A DNA stretch of 5,624 bases from Pseudomonadota bacterium (GCA_009927255.1 RFNJ01000034.1:1-5624), one strand, 5' to 3'. Positions 1-5,624 are shown, numbered from the stretch's first letter. The notes: a model not told the origin generated them from the letters alone. Program-made: numbers and translations.

Positions 1-3
1 GGT

Positions 4-29
4 CAGCATTTGCCACTATGCAAATGCTG
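4..29. repeat. Perfect 10-bp inverted repeat (stem-loop) near left edge
   Basis: CAGCATTTGC (4-13) is exactly complementary to GCAAATGCTG (20-29), with a 6-nt loop CACTAT. The self-complementary GGGGCCCC (29-36) follows directly. There is no T-run on the right side, so it is not a standard intrinsic terminator for a gene entering from the left. The left flank is cut by the window edge. It could be the end of an upstream transcript, a dispersed intergenic repeat or a protein-binding dyad. The structure is certain as sequence; its role is unknown. Confidence 0.6.
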
Positions 30-108
30 GGGCCCCGCTGGCTATCCGGCACCACCCGTGTCGCCCCCTCTCTACAACGCTCCCACTAAAAAACCAACCC
101 AATCCCCC

Positions 109-160
109 CTGTCACCCGGCCATCCTGTCACCCGGCCATCCGGTCACCCAGTCACCCGGT
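109..160. repeat. Short tandem repeat, 16-bp unit with GTCACCCGG core
   Basis: CTGTCACCCGGCCATC occurs twice in perfect tandem (109-124 and 125-140). A degenerate continuation follows, in which the 9-bp core appears as GTCACCCAG (143-151) and GTCACCCGG (151-159). The array lies just beyond the flagellin terminator and outside any convincing gene. The unit is much too short and unspaced for a CRISPR array. It may be replication slippage or a small intergenic repeat; no function is visible. Confidence 0.65.
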
Positions 161-191
161 AAAAACCAAAAGGCCCCCAAAGGAGCCTTTT
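161..191 (-). terminator. Rho-independent terminator of the flagellin gene
   Basis: Read on the minus strand, AAAAGGCTCC (191-182) pairs with GGGGCCTTTT (177-168). This gives a 10-bp stem with one U-G wobble and a 4-nt loop TTTG. It is followed by GG and then TTTTT (165-161). The hairpin begins 18 nt after the flagellin stop codon, the expected place. The 3' arm itself ends in TTTT, so the U-rich tract is effectively longer. Confidence 0.85.
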
Positions 192-209
192 GAAAGTATC
201 CAGCTAAAA

Positions 210-2495
210 CTACTGGAGCAGTCGCAGCAGCAAAGCGGGCTGCTGGTTAGCCTGAGACAGCAAGCTCACACCGGCCTGAACAAGCACGTTCTGGCTGGTA
301 AACTTGGTAATCTCAGCGGCCACGTCAACGTCCAAGATAGCACTCTGGGCGGCAGTGGTGTTGGCAATCGAGACACTAATGTCAGCCGAAGCAAACTCCA
401 ACCGGCTTTGTGCAGCACCCACGTCAGCACGGCGGCTGGAAACCGTCGTAATGGCGCTGTTCAGCAAGCCAATCGCCGTGTCAGCGCCAGAACGTGTACC
501 AATCGAAGTGGTATCAATCCCCAGCGTGCTGGTGGTGGCGCTGCCCAAGCTAAAGCTCACACTGTCGTTCACCGTGGTACCGGTCCCCACTTTAAAGTCA
601 AAGGTGGTAGAACCAACGCTGGTCGAGTTCGCACCCACCAGTTGGCCAAGTTCACCCACTTGAATGTTAAAGCTGTCAGCCGGGTCAAACGCCGCAGTCA
701 CGTTAAACTGGAAGCTAATCCGTGTTTGCGCAGCACCCGTACCGTTCACCAAGGTCACCGTCTTCAAACCGGCGGTGGTCAGGTCAACGTTGGCGGTGGA
801 AGCAAAGGTCAACCCACCAGCCGTCAAGGTCGCGGTCGAAGTCGTACCCACGCTGCTAAAAGTCACCGTGCCACTGTCCAAGTCACCAAAATTAAAGGTG
901 CTGCTGGTTCCCTTAAACACGTTCAGCAGTTTGGTGTCGCGGTTGTTAATCGCCGGGGTGTGGTCAGTGCTCACCGCAAAGGTCGCAGTAGCACCGCTGG
1001 TAAACGTCGTACCACCAACCGTAAAGGTCACCGAAAACTCGTTACCATCGCCATCGCTCAGGTTAAAAGTCTTAGAACCCGATGAAGTAAGGTCCACAGC
1101 TGTTACTGTAGTAAAGCTCTTACCACCCACGGTTGCCGAAATGGTCGATGCCGTCGCGGTCGCAGCGCTCAAGTTCAGCGTCACACCATTCAGGTCTGCA
1201 ATCCTCGGTTGGTTCACACCATTAAAGGTAATGGCGCTAATCGAAGATGTGCTTGCGGTAACCGAACCCGTACCAGTAATGGTTGGGTTAGCCACCGTCA
1301 CGTCGTTCAGGTTCACATCCACTTGGCTGGTGTTCAGGTTCACAATGGTCGGCGTAATGGTCGCCACGTCACCATTGGCAAACGCAGTGGTCAGCGTAAA
1401 GCTCACATCCACTTCGTTGCCCAAACCATCGGTCAAGGTCACGGTCTTAGCACCGGTGGTGGAAAGGTCAGCAGTGCTGCCATTCAAACCAGTGGTCGCG
1501 TTTTTCACGCTAAATGTGCGCGCCACACCATCAGCACCGGTGACGGTACCAAATGCAAGGGTCGAACCTGCACCAGCCACACCACCCGCAGCTGCACCAG
1601 TAATGGTCAGCGCCACACCGGTAAAGTCAGATGCATTCAAGCTGGAACCTTCGGTCAAGCGGAAGTTCAGCTTTGAAGTGTTAGCGGTAATATTCGCCGC
1701 CTGCGCACCACCTACCGCGTAGCTAATGCTACGGTAGCCGTTCACCACGCTGCTGCTCACGTTCTTGTCAAAGTTGCTGTTCAGCGTCACGGTGGCGCCC
1801 AGGTTGTTAAAGTTCACCGTCTGGCTGCTACCGGCAGCAATGGCAGTGGCGCCAATGTTCACCGTGTCCACTTGGCCGGTCACCAGGTTGGTCAAACGCA
1901 ACTGGTTACCAACGGCGTCGTAGGAAAGCGCAGCCGCACCAGGCGTAAAACCACTACCAAAGCTAATACCAGTCACACCTTGGCCAATCAGGTTCCGAAT
2001 AGTCCCTGGCGTGCCATTCACCGGCGTCGTACCAGTGGTGCTCAGGTTGTTAATATCAGCCAACACCCCAGCCGTGCCCGAGAGCAGCTTGGTGCCGTTA
2101 AAGTTAGAAGTCGCAGCAATCCGGTCAACTTCCGCCTTCAGGTTGCTAAACTCTTGGTTCAGCAAACTACGGTCAGCGTCAGCCAACTGGCCGGATGAAG
2201 ACTGGGTCGCCAAGCTCTTCAAACGCACCAGAATGTCCCCAACGGTCGAAAGTGCACCGTCCGCAATCTGTAGCAAGCTAATCGCTTGCCCGGCGTTGTT
2301 GCTTGCTTGGGTCAAACCGGCCACCTCAGCTTTCAGCTTCGAACCAATCGCCAAACCAGCGGCGTCGTCTTTAGCCTGTGGAATCCGGCTACCAGAAGAA
2401 AGCTTCTGGAGAGAGCTAGCGGCCTGGTTGCTAGCATTGTTAATGTTGCGCTGCGCGCCAAGGGCGGGCAGGTTGGTGTTAAAGGTAATACCCAT
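210..2495 (-). CDS. Flagellin, large (761 aa), with repeat-expanded central domain
   Basis: Structural subunit of the flagellar filament, exported through the flagellar type III system and polymerised at the tip. The N-terminal D0/D1 region (about residues 1-140) is typical: it opens MGITFNTNLPALGAQ, has LSSGSRIPQAKDDAAGLAIG at 32-51 and closes with FNGTKLLSG. The C-terminal D1/D0 region (about 670-755) has ADTAIGLLNSAI, the SRRADVGAAQSRLE segment at 687-700 and QANQQP near the end. The middle (about 141-660) is long, rich in Thr/Ser/Gly/Ala/Val and beta-like, and holds three diverged repeats. I see no cysteine, no tryptophan and no methionine after residue 1. The start is supported by a ribosome site 9 nt upstream; the stop is TAG. 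At 761 aa it is clearly longer than common flagellins (about 270-500 aa). It has its own terminator, so it is probably monocistronic. No protease HExxH motif is present. The family call is secure; which paralogue (fliC, fljB, fla) cannot be decided, so no symbol is given. Confidence 0.97.
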   Translation of the reverse strand: MGITFNTNLPALGAQRNINNASNQAASSLQKLSSGSRIPQAKDDAAGLAIGSKLKAEVAGLTQASNNAGQAISLLQIADGALSTVGDILVRLKSLATQSSSGQLADADRSLLNQEFSNLKAEVDRIAATSNFNGTKLLSGTAGVLADINNLSTTGTTPVNGTPGTIRNLIGQGVTGISFGSGFTPGAAALSYDAVGNQLRLTNLVTGQVDTVNIGATAIAAGSSQTVNFNNLGATVTLNSNFDKNVSSSVVNGYRSISYAVGGAQAANITANTSKLNFRLTEGSSLNASDFTGVALTITGAAAGGVAGAGSTLAFGTVTGADGVARTFSVKNATTGLNGSTADLSTTGAKTVTLTDGLGNEVDVSFTLTTAFANGDVATITPTIVNLNTSQVDVNLNDVTVANPTITGTGSVTASTSSISAITFNGVNQPRIADLNGVTLNLSAATATASTISATVGGKSFTTVTAVDLTSSGSKTFNLSDGDGNEFSVTFTVGGTTFTSGATATFAVSTDHTPAINNRDTKLLNVFKGTSSTFNFGDLDSGTVTFSSVGTTSTATLTAGGLTFASTANVDLTTAGLKTVTLVNGTGAAQTRISFQFNVTAAFDPADSFNIQVGELGQLVGANSTSVGSTTFDFKVGTGTTVNDSVSFSLGSATTSTLGIDTTSIGTRSGADTAIGLLNSAITTVSSRRADVGAAQSRLEFASADISVSIANTTAAQSAILDVDVAAEITKFTSQNVLVQAGVSLLSQANQQPALLLRLLQ
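660..1670 (-). repeat. Three diverged beta-rich repeats inside the flagellin variable domain
   Basis: Three segments of the protein share one pattern: approximately residues 276-382 (1350-1670), 420-508 (972-1238) and 531-612 (660-905). Each has an Asp-led strand motif: DFTGVALTIT at 290, DLNGVTLNLS at 434 and DLDSGTVTFS at 538. Each then has DLxxxGxKTxxLxxGxG: DLSTTGAKTVTLTDGLGNE at 343, DLTSSGSKTFNLSDGDGNE at 468 and DLTTAGLKTVTLVNGTG at 571. A hydrophobic strand such as VSFTL, SVTFTV or ISFQFNV comes next. Spacing between the two motifs is 53, 34 and 33 residues, so the first copy carries an extra Gly/Ala-rich insertion. I infer repeated surface domains produced by internal duplication. 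The repeat boundaries are approximate. Confidence 0.8.
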
Positions 2496-2498
2496 AGG

Positions 2499-2512
2499 AG
2501 TAAGTCCTTACT
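2499..2512 (-). promoter_or_regulatory. Flagellin ribosome binding site inside an inverted repeat
   Basis: On the minus strand the leader reads AGTAAGGACTTACTCCT and then ATG. AAGGA (2509-2505) sits 9 nt from the start codon at 2495, a good Shine-Dalgarno and spacing. The same bases lie in the dyad AGTAAG-(2 nt)-CTTACT (2499-2512). A 2-nt loop is too tight for a full 6-bp hairpin, but the outer pairs could form, or the dyad could be a binding site. The ribosome site is firm; the regulatory reading is inference. Confidence 0.75.
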
Positions 2513-2528
2513 TGGAGTTATTGTTATC

Positions 2529-2543
2529 CCGGCTACATGCCGG
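2529..2543 (-). promoter_or_regulatory. Small GC hairpin in the flagellin 5' leader
   Basis: CCGGC (2529-2533) and GCCGG (2539-2543) are complementary around the 5-nt loop TACAT. If transcription starts upstream of it, the hairpin lies 34-48 nt before the flagellin start codon. Leader-based control of flagellin mRNA is known in alphaproteobacteria (FlbT acting on flagellin transcripts in Caulobacter), but no FlbT site can be read from sequence alone. The stem is only 5 bp. Confidence 0.35.
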
Positions 2544-2651
2544 CTGATCAACAGGCTGCCCGTCTTTTCATCACCTGTCCAGTCCTCTCTTATAACCTCC
2601 TGCTCACCCCCACCGCATCCACGTTGCATGGCCCGCTCTTCACAAATCACC

Positions 2652-2678
2652 TTATCTTTCATCACATTAAACAATATT
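2652..2678 (-). promoter_or_regulatory. Weak candidate flagellin promoter (sigma-28-like)
   Basis: In the AT-rich patch on the minus strand, AAAGATAA (2659-2652) matches the GATAA half of the sigma-28 -10 element GCCGATAA. The -35 position, 15 nt further up, reads AATA (2678-2675) instead of TAAA. If used, it would leave a leader of roughly 150 nt containing the hairpin and dyad noted above. The match is partial and the region is AT-rich, so chance resemblance is quite possible. No better sigma-28, sigma-54 or sigma-70 site for the flagellin gene was found. Confidence 0.2.
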
Positions 2679-2727
2679 TTCAATCACTAAACGCACACCA
2701 CTCATCCAAAACATCAACAATCTCTAG

Positions 2728-2744
2728 CCCCTGCCCACCCCCCC
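2728..2744 (-). other. Potential G-quadruplex motif (minus strand)
   Basis: The plus strand reads CCCC-TG-CCC-A-CCCCCCC. The minus strand therefore has GGGGGGG-T-GGG-CA-GGGG, which can supply four runs of three G with loops of 1, 1 and 2 nt by splitting the 7-G run. It lies about 235 bp upstream of the flagellin start and 180 bp upstream of fliF. The motif is plain in the sequence; folding and function are unproven. Confidence 0.4.
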
Positions 2745-2907
2745 ACCACAACATTTCGCTGCATCCCCCTGCGGCACATTTAACACACAAAAACCTCCAC
2801 AACCCCCTTGCCTAAACGCCCCATCTCAGCCATCAATAAAACCATAATAACCCGTGGCACGTAGCCCAACCCTACCCGTAAGTACGCGAATAAAAACAAC
2901 GCTTTCC

Positions 2908-2915
2908 AAAGGGGG
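2908..2915 (+). promoter_or_regulatory. fliF ribosome binding site
   Basis: AAAGGGGG lies 9 nt before the ATG at 2925. This is the strongest purine tract in the 230 nt upstream and supports that start codon. Confidence 0.65.
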
Positions 2916-2924
2916 CCACGCATT

Positions 2925-4553
2925 ATGGAAACCATCATCGCCGCCTTTCGCAGCCTCGGCCCCGCGCGCATCATGGCGCTGTTCATCGGCATTGCTGCGG
3001 TCATCGCCATTTCGTCGCTTGTGATTAACCGCGCCCAAACCCCCGGCCTCGCCCTGCTCTATGGTGGGCTTACGGCGCAAGAAGCCTCCCGCATCACCGA
3101 CTATCTAAGCAGCCAAAACATCCCCCACGAAGTCAAAGGCGACGGCGCCATCTACGTCCCCTCCACCCAAGTCGGCACCCTGCGCTTGCAGGTCGCGGGC
3201 CAAGGCATGGTCGGCGCCAGCGGCGCGGGCTACGAACTGTTCGACAACCAAAGCAGCTTCGGCACCACCAACTTTGTCAGTAATATAAATGCCAAACGCG
3301 CACTGGAAGGCGAGCTCGCCCGCACCATCGGCACCCTACCCGCGGTCAGCAGCGCCCGCGTCCACATCGTGCTCCCCAAGCAAAGCCTGTTCAGCCGCGA
3401 ACAAGTCACTCCCAGCGCCGCCATCGCGCTCAACCTCGGCAACCGCACCTTGCAGCCCGAGCAAGTCTCCAGCATCGCCCAACTGGTCGCCGCCGCCGTC
3501 CCCAATCTCACCACCCAGAATATTACCGTCATAGACCAACGCGGCGCCATGCTGTTCAACGGTGCCGAAACCGAAGCCACCGCCAGCGGCGGCGCCACCC
3601 TGCGCCGTAAGCTGGAAAAATCGTATGAGGACTCCCTCACCAGCATGCTGGAAAGAGTCGTCGGCAGCGGCAAAGTCGCCGTGCGTGTAAATGCCGAACT
3701 GAACCTCGAAAAAGTCGCCGAACAAGCCGAGATTTTTGACCCCACCCAGCAAGTTGTCCGCTCGGAACAAACCATCGAAAGCACCAGCAGCGGCGCCGGC
3801 AGCGGTGCAGGCGGTGTCGCAGGCTTGCAAGGCAACACCCCCGGCGGCGCGGGCGGCGGGGCGTCAAGCGGCGCAGGCGGCAGCGCGGAATCCCGCACCG
3901 AAACCACCACCAACTACGAAATCACCAAAACCACCCGCACGCTGGAACGCAGCGGCGGCGAAGTGAAAAAACTTAGCGTCGCCGTGCTGGTCGAAGGCAA
4001 AACCACATCCGCTGCCGAAGCCGCCGAAGGCGCCGCTGCAGCCGCCCCCGCCTACACTCCTTTAACCGATGACGAAAAAGCCCGCCTACGCACGCTGGTC
4101 GAAACCGCCGTCGGCTTCAACGCCACCCGTGGCGATAAAGTGGAAGTCATCGATATGCCCTTCACCGCCGCCCCCGAAATCGCCGCAGTCGAAGAACCCT
4201 TCATCACCAAAGACCAAGCGCTGGACCTCGCCCAATACGCCCTGATGGCCATCGCCCTCCTCATCGTCGCCCTGATGGTGGTCAAACCCTCGCTGGCCAC
4301 CCTCAACGCCGCCATCACCGCCGCCGCACCGGTAGTCATCAGCAACGCCGCCCCCGCCGTCAGCAACGTCATAGGCGATGTCGGCGGCGAAGCAGGCGGC
4401 AGCACGATAGACATGCGCTCGGTCCAAGGCCGCGTGAAAGAATCTTCGGTCAAAAAAGTCAACGAAATCATCGACCAATACCCCGAAGAATCCCTCGGCG
4501 TGGTGCGCAACTGGATGAACAGCGCCCCCGGCAACAGTCAGCAACAGGGCTAA
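2925..4553 (+). CDS. fliF: Flagellar MS-ring protein FliF (542 aa)
   Basis: FliF oligomerises in the inner membrane to form the MS-ring, the base on which the rotor, C-ring and export gate assemble. A first membrane helix lies at about residues 17-34. The YscJ/FliF ring-building domains follow: roughly 45-90 (LYGGLTAQEASRITDYL, then PHEVKGDGAIYVP) and 120-205 (NAKRALEGELARTI, SSARVHIVLP, PNLTTQNITVID). A third region spans about 225-410, with the C-terminal FliF signature around TNYEITKTTRTLERSGGEVKKLSVAVLVE. A Gly/Ser/Ala-rich loop at 286-322 interrupts the third region. The second membrane helix is about 435-453. The cytoplasmic tail ends in a charged segment (about 504-533, with SVKKVNEIIDQYPEESLGVV) expected to bind FliG. 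Length is normal for the family. The start is supported by AAAGGGGG 9 nt upstream and by an N-terminus leading directly into the first helix. It leads an operon, with fliG 6 nt downstream. Confidence 0.97.
   Translation: METIIAAFRSLGPARIMALFIGIAAVIAISSLVINRAQTPGLALLYGGLTAQEASRITDYLSSQNIPHEVKGDGAIYVPSTQVGTLRLQVAGQGMVGASGAGYELFDNQSSFGTTNFVSNINAKRALEGELARTIGTLPAVSSARVHIVLPKQSLFSREQVTPSAAIALNLGNRTLQPEQVSSIAQLVAAAVPNLTTQNITVIDQRGAMLFNGAETEATASGGATLRRKLEKSYEDSLTSMLERVVGSGKVAVRVNAELNLEKVAEQAEIFDPTQQVVRSEQTIESTSSGAGSGAGGVAGLQGNTPGGAGGGASSGAGGSAESRTETTTNYEITKTTRTLERSGGEVKKLSVAVLVEGKTTSAAEAAEGAAAAAPAYTPLTDDEKARLRTLVETAVGFNATRGDKVEVIDMPFTAAPEIAAVEEPFITKDQALDLAQYALMAIALLIVALMVVKPSLATLNAAITAAAPVVISNAAPAVSNVIGDVGGEAGGSTIDMRSVQGRVKESSVKKVNEIIDQYPEESLGVVRNWMNSAPGNSQQQG
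3780..3890 (+). other. Gly/Ser/Ala-rich low-complexity loop of FliF
   Basis: Residues 286-322 are almost entirely Gly, Ser, Ala and Thr (STSSGAGSGAGG..., GGAGGGASSGAGGS), encoded by repetitive GGC/GCA/AGC codons. The position matches the periplasmic insertion in the third FliF ring-building domain, known to form the beta-collar and often disordered in part. It is in frame and intact. Such GC-rich repeats are prone to length variation between strains (inference). Confidence 0.7.
4546..4549 (+). promoter_or_regulatory. Weak fliG ribosome site inside the end of fliF
   Basis: AGGG (4546-4549), in the last fliF codons, is the only Shine-Dalgarno-like tract before the fliG ATG at 4560, at 10 nt spacing. 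The fliF stop is 6 nt from the fliG start. Translation of fliG is therefore probably coupled to fliF, which would help balance the two ring proteins. Confidence 0.45.
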
Positions 4554-4559
4554 TCCACC

Positions 4560-5564
4560 ATGGCATCCCTCACCGGCCCCCGCAAAGCCGCCATTCTCAT
4601 TCTCGCCATGGGCGAACAACGCGCCGCCCAGCTATTCTCCTACATGGACGACTACGAAATCCGCGACGTCTCCCGCGAAATGGCCAACTTAGGGCAAGTC
4701 AGCTCCGATGAAATGGAAAGTGCTTTGAACGACTTCGCCGACGCCATCGGCACCGGCGGCGGCGGTGTGGTTGGCGGCTGGGGCACTACCGAACGCTACC
4801 TCAAAAGCTTCCTCAAGGAAGACCGGGTGAAAGACCTGATGGAAGAAATGCGTGGCCCCGCAGGCCGCACCATGTGGGAGAAACTCGCCAACGTCCACGA
4901 AGAAACGCTGGCCAACTATTTGCTGAATGAATATCCGCAAACCGTCGCCGTCATCATTAGCCGCATCAAGCCCAGCCACGCTGCCAAGGTGCTGGCCGTG
5001 CTGCCGCAGCAGCTTGCCCTCGAAGTCATGGAGCGGATTCTGGTGATGGACAACGTCCCCCGTGAAGTCTTGGGCGCGCTGGAAGAATCGCTCAAGTCCG
5101 AATTCATGCGCAACTTGGCGCAAAAAACCAACCGCGACGCCCACGAACAAATGGCCGAAATTTTCAATAATTTTGACCGCTCCAATGAACAAAAGTTCAT
5201 GGGCCTGCTCGAACAAAAACACCCCAACGATGCCGAGCGCATCCGCGCCCTGATGTTCACCTTTGAAGATATTATGAAGACCGACGACAAAGGCATCCAA
5301 ACCATCCTCCGCGATATCGATAAAGAACTGCTGCCAATGGCCCTCAAAGGCGCCAAGCCCGAAATGCGCGAAAAGTTCTTCAAAAACATGTCCGAACGCG
5401 CCGCCAAAATCCTCAAGGAAGACATGGAAACCATGGGGCCCGTCAAAGTCAAAGAGGTCGACGAAGCCCAGCTCAAAATCGTCGCCGTCGCCAAAAAACT
5501 GGCCGACAAAGGCGAAATCGTCATCGTCACCGCCGCCGAGGGCCAAGATGAATTCATCACCTAA
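4560..5564 (+). CDS. fliG: Flagellar motor switch protein FliG (334 aa)
   Basis: FliG forms the top of the C-ring, binds the FliF tail and interacts with MotA to generate torque and switch rotation. The N-terminal domain (about 1-95) starts LTGPRKAAILILAMGEQRAAQLF, contains the Gly-rich linker GTGGGGVVGG (64-73) and continues TERYLKSFL. The middle domain holds EYPQ at 124-127 (EHPQ in many bacteria) within NEYPQTVAVIISRI; its surface contacts FliM. The C-terminal domain has MFTFEDIMKTDDKGIQ and the charged torque helix. By alignment from memory to E. coli FliG, K263, R280, E287, D288 and K296 occupy the places of K264, R281, D288, D289 and R297, so the charge pattern is kept. Length agrees with the family. 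Second gene of the fliF operon. Confidence 0.97.
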   Translation: MASLTGPRKAAILILAMGEQRAAQLFSYMDDYEIRDVSREMANLGQVSSDEMESALNDFADAIGTGGGGVVGGWGTTERYLKSFLKEDRVKDLMEEMRGPAGRTMWEKLANVHEETLANYLLNEYPQTVAVIISRIKPSHAAKVLAVLPQQLALEVMERILVMDNVPREVLGALEESLKSEFMRNLAQKTNRDAHEQMAEIFNNFDRSNEQKFMGLLEQKHPNDAERIRALMFTFEDIMKTDDKGIQTILRDIDKELLPMALKGAKPEMREKFFKNMSERAAKILKEDMETMGPVKVKEVDEAQLKIVAVAKKLADKGEIVIVTAAEGQDEFIT

Positions 5565-5585
5565 CCCAACCCTCAGTAAACCATC

Positions 5586-5624
5586 ATGCCATCAGCCTCA
5601 ATTTTGCACGATGGGCACAATGCA
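5586..5624 (+). CDS. Start of a downstream gene, probably fliH (partial, 13 codons)
   Basis: An ATG 21 nt after the fliG stop opens the frame MPSASILHDGHNA, which is still open at the right edge. Only 13 codons are visible, too few to recognise the family. In alphaproteobacteria and many other bacteria fliH, the regulator of the FliI export ATPase, follows fliG, so fliH is the expected gene. There is no clear Shine-Dalgarno (upstream reads CTCAGTAAACCATC). Another ATG at 5611 lies in a different frame, so the start is uncertain. Confidence 0.4.
   Translation, partial: MPSASILHDGHNA

Larger units (their letters stand above)
2496..2924. other. Divergent intergenic region between flagellin and fliF
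   Basis: This 429-bp stretch has no gene I can support. Open frames that cross it are low-complexity and unrelated to known proteins. The left third is the flagellin leader, then comes an AT-rich patch (about 2640-2700). After that lies a segment with extreme strand skew: by hand count 2691-2820 has 61 C and only 10 G. The right end carries the fliF ribosome site. It must serve both an early (fliF) and a late (flagellin) transcription unit, but no promoter is convincing. TGGCAC at 2855-2860 resembles a sigma-54 -24 element but lacks the -12 GC. Confidence 0.7.

Noticed and set aside
3..89. A frame open from the left edge to a TAA at 87-89, possibly the tail of a gene
   Set aside because: All three plus frames are open across this G/C-rich stretch, the peptide is unrecognisable and a perfect hairpin lies inside it, so it is not supportable as coding.
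109..160. CRISPR-like array
   Set aside because: The units are 16 bp or less, directly abutting and without spacers; no cas genes are nearby.
664..1722. A 352-codon open frame on the plus strand, and other plus-strand frames between 304 and 2547
   Set aside because: They lie opposite the flagellin gene, are low-complexity Val/Ala/Pro/Thr translations without recognisable domains, and arise because the flagellin antisense strand has few stops.
210..2495. Flagellinolysin-type protease domain in the long flagellin variable region
   Set aside because: There is no HExxH zinc motif; only one histidine was found in the variable region (residue 512).
2333..2683. A 116-codon minus-strand frame starting with TTG upstream of the flagellin start and running into it
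   Set aside because: It overlaps the flagellin N-terminus by over 150 bp in another frame and has no recognisable domain. A shorter leader peptide cannot be excluded but nothing supports it.
2537..2815. A 92-codon plus-strand frame in the intergenic region
   Set aside because: The translation is Pro/His/Ser-rich, reflecting the C-rich DNA, and has no domain or convincing ribosome site.
2855..2870. TGGCAC as a sigma-54 promoter for fliF
   Set aside because: The -24-like element is good, but the bases at the -13/-12 position (2868-2869) are AA instead of the near-invariant GC.
4689..5546. Long minus-strand frames opposite fliF and fliG (3230-3913, 4052-4534, 4086-4619, 4689-5546, 4916-5560)
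   Set aside because: Antisense shadows of securely identified genes. Compositions are skewed (Phe/Asp/Gly-rich or Ser/Arg-rich) and no family resemblance was seen.

Overview
This is a flagellar locus, almost certainly from an alphaproteobacterium. A Rhodospirillales-type lineage is my best guess, but that is inference. The basis is the order fliF-fliG-(fliH-like start) reading rightwards, the EYPQ form of the FliG middle-domain motif with a Gly-rich linker, and a flagellin ending in a 'QANQQP...LLRLLQ'-type tail. Base composition is moderately GC-rich, with many GCC/GGC/ACC codons in fliF and fliG.

Layout. Positions 1-209 are non-coding as far as I can tell. They hold a perfect 10-bp inverted repeat at the left edge, a short tandem repeat built on GTCACCCGG, and a strong intrinsic terminator for the flagellin gene. 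Positions 210-2495 on the minus strand encode one long flagellin of 761 aa. Its export/polymerisation ends are conserved, and its exposed middle is greatly enlarged and contains three diverged beta-rich repeats. Positions 2496-2924 form a 429-bp divergent intergenic region. It carries the flagellin leader (ribosome site within an inverted repeat, a small hairpin), a very G-poor/C-rich stretch that could form a G-quadruplex on the flagellin-sense strand, and the fliF ribosome site. Positions 2925-4553 (+) encode FliF, the MS-ring protein. Positions 4560-5564 (+) encode FliG, the rotor/switch protein. The first 13 codons of another gene, probably fliH, begin at 5586 and run off the window.

How the genes work together. 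FliF builds the membrane ring that nucleates the flagellar basal body. FliG docks on the FliF C-terminal tail and converts stator ion flow into rotation. FliH, if that is the next gene, regulates the export ATPase that sends flagellin out to the growing filament. The early structural operon and the late filament gene are thus divergently transcribed from one intergenic region, which must carry two differently timed promoters. I could not resolve either promoter with confidence.

I do not see a new biological system here. The points most worth a second look are the repeat-expanded flagellin and the unusual composition and structure of the divergent control region.
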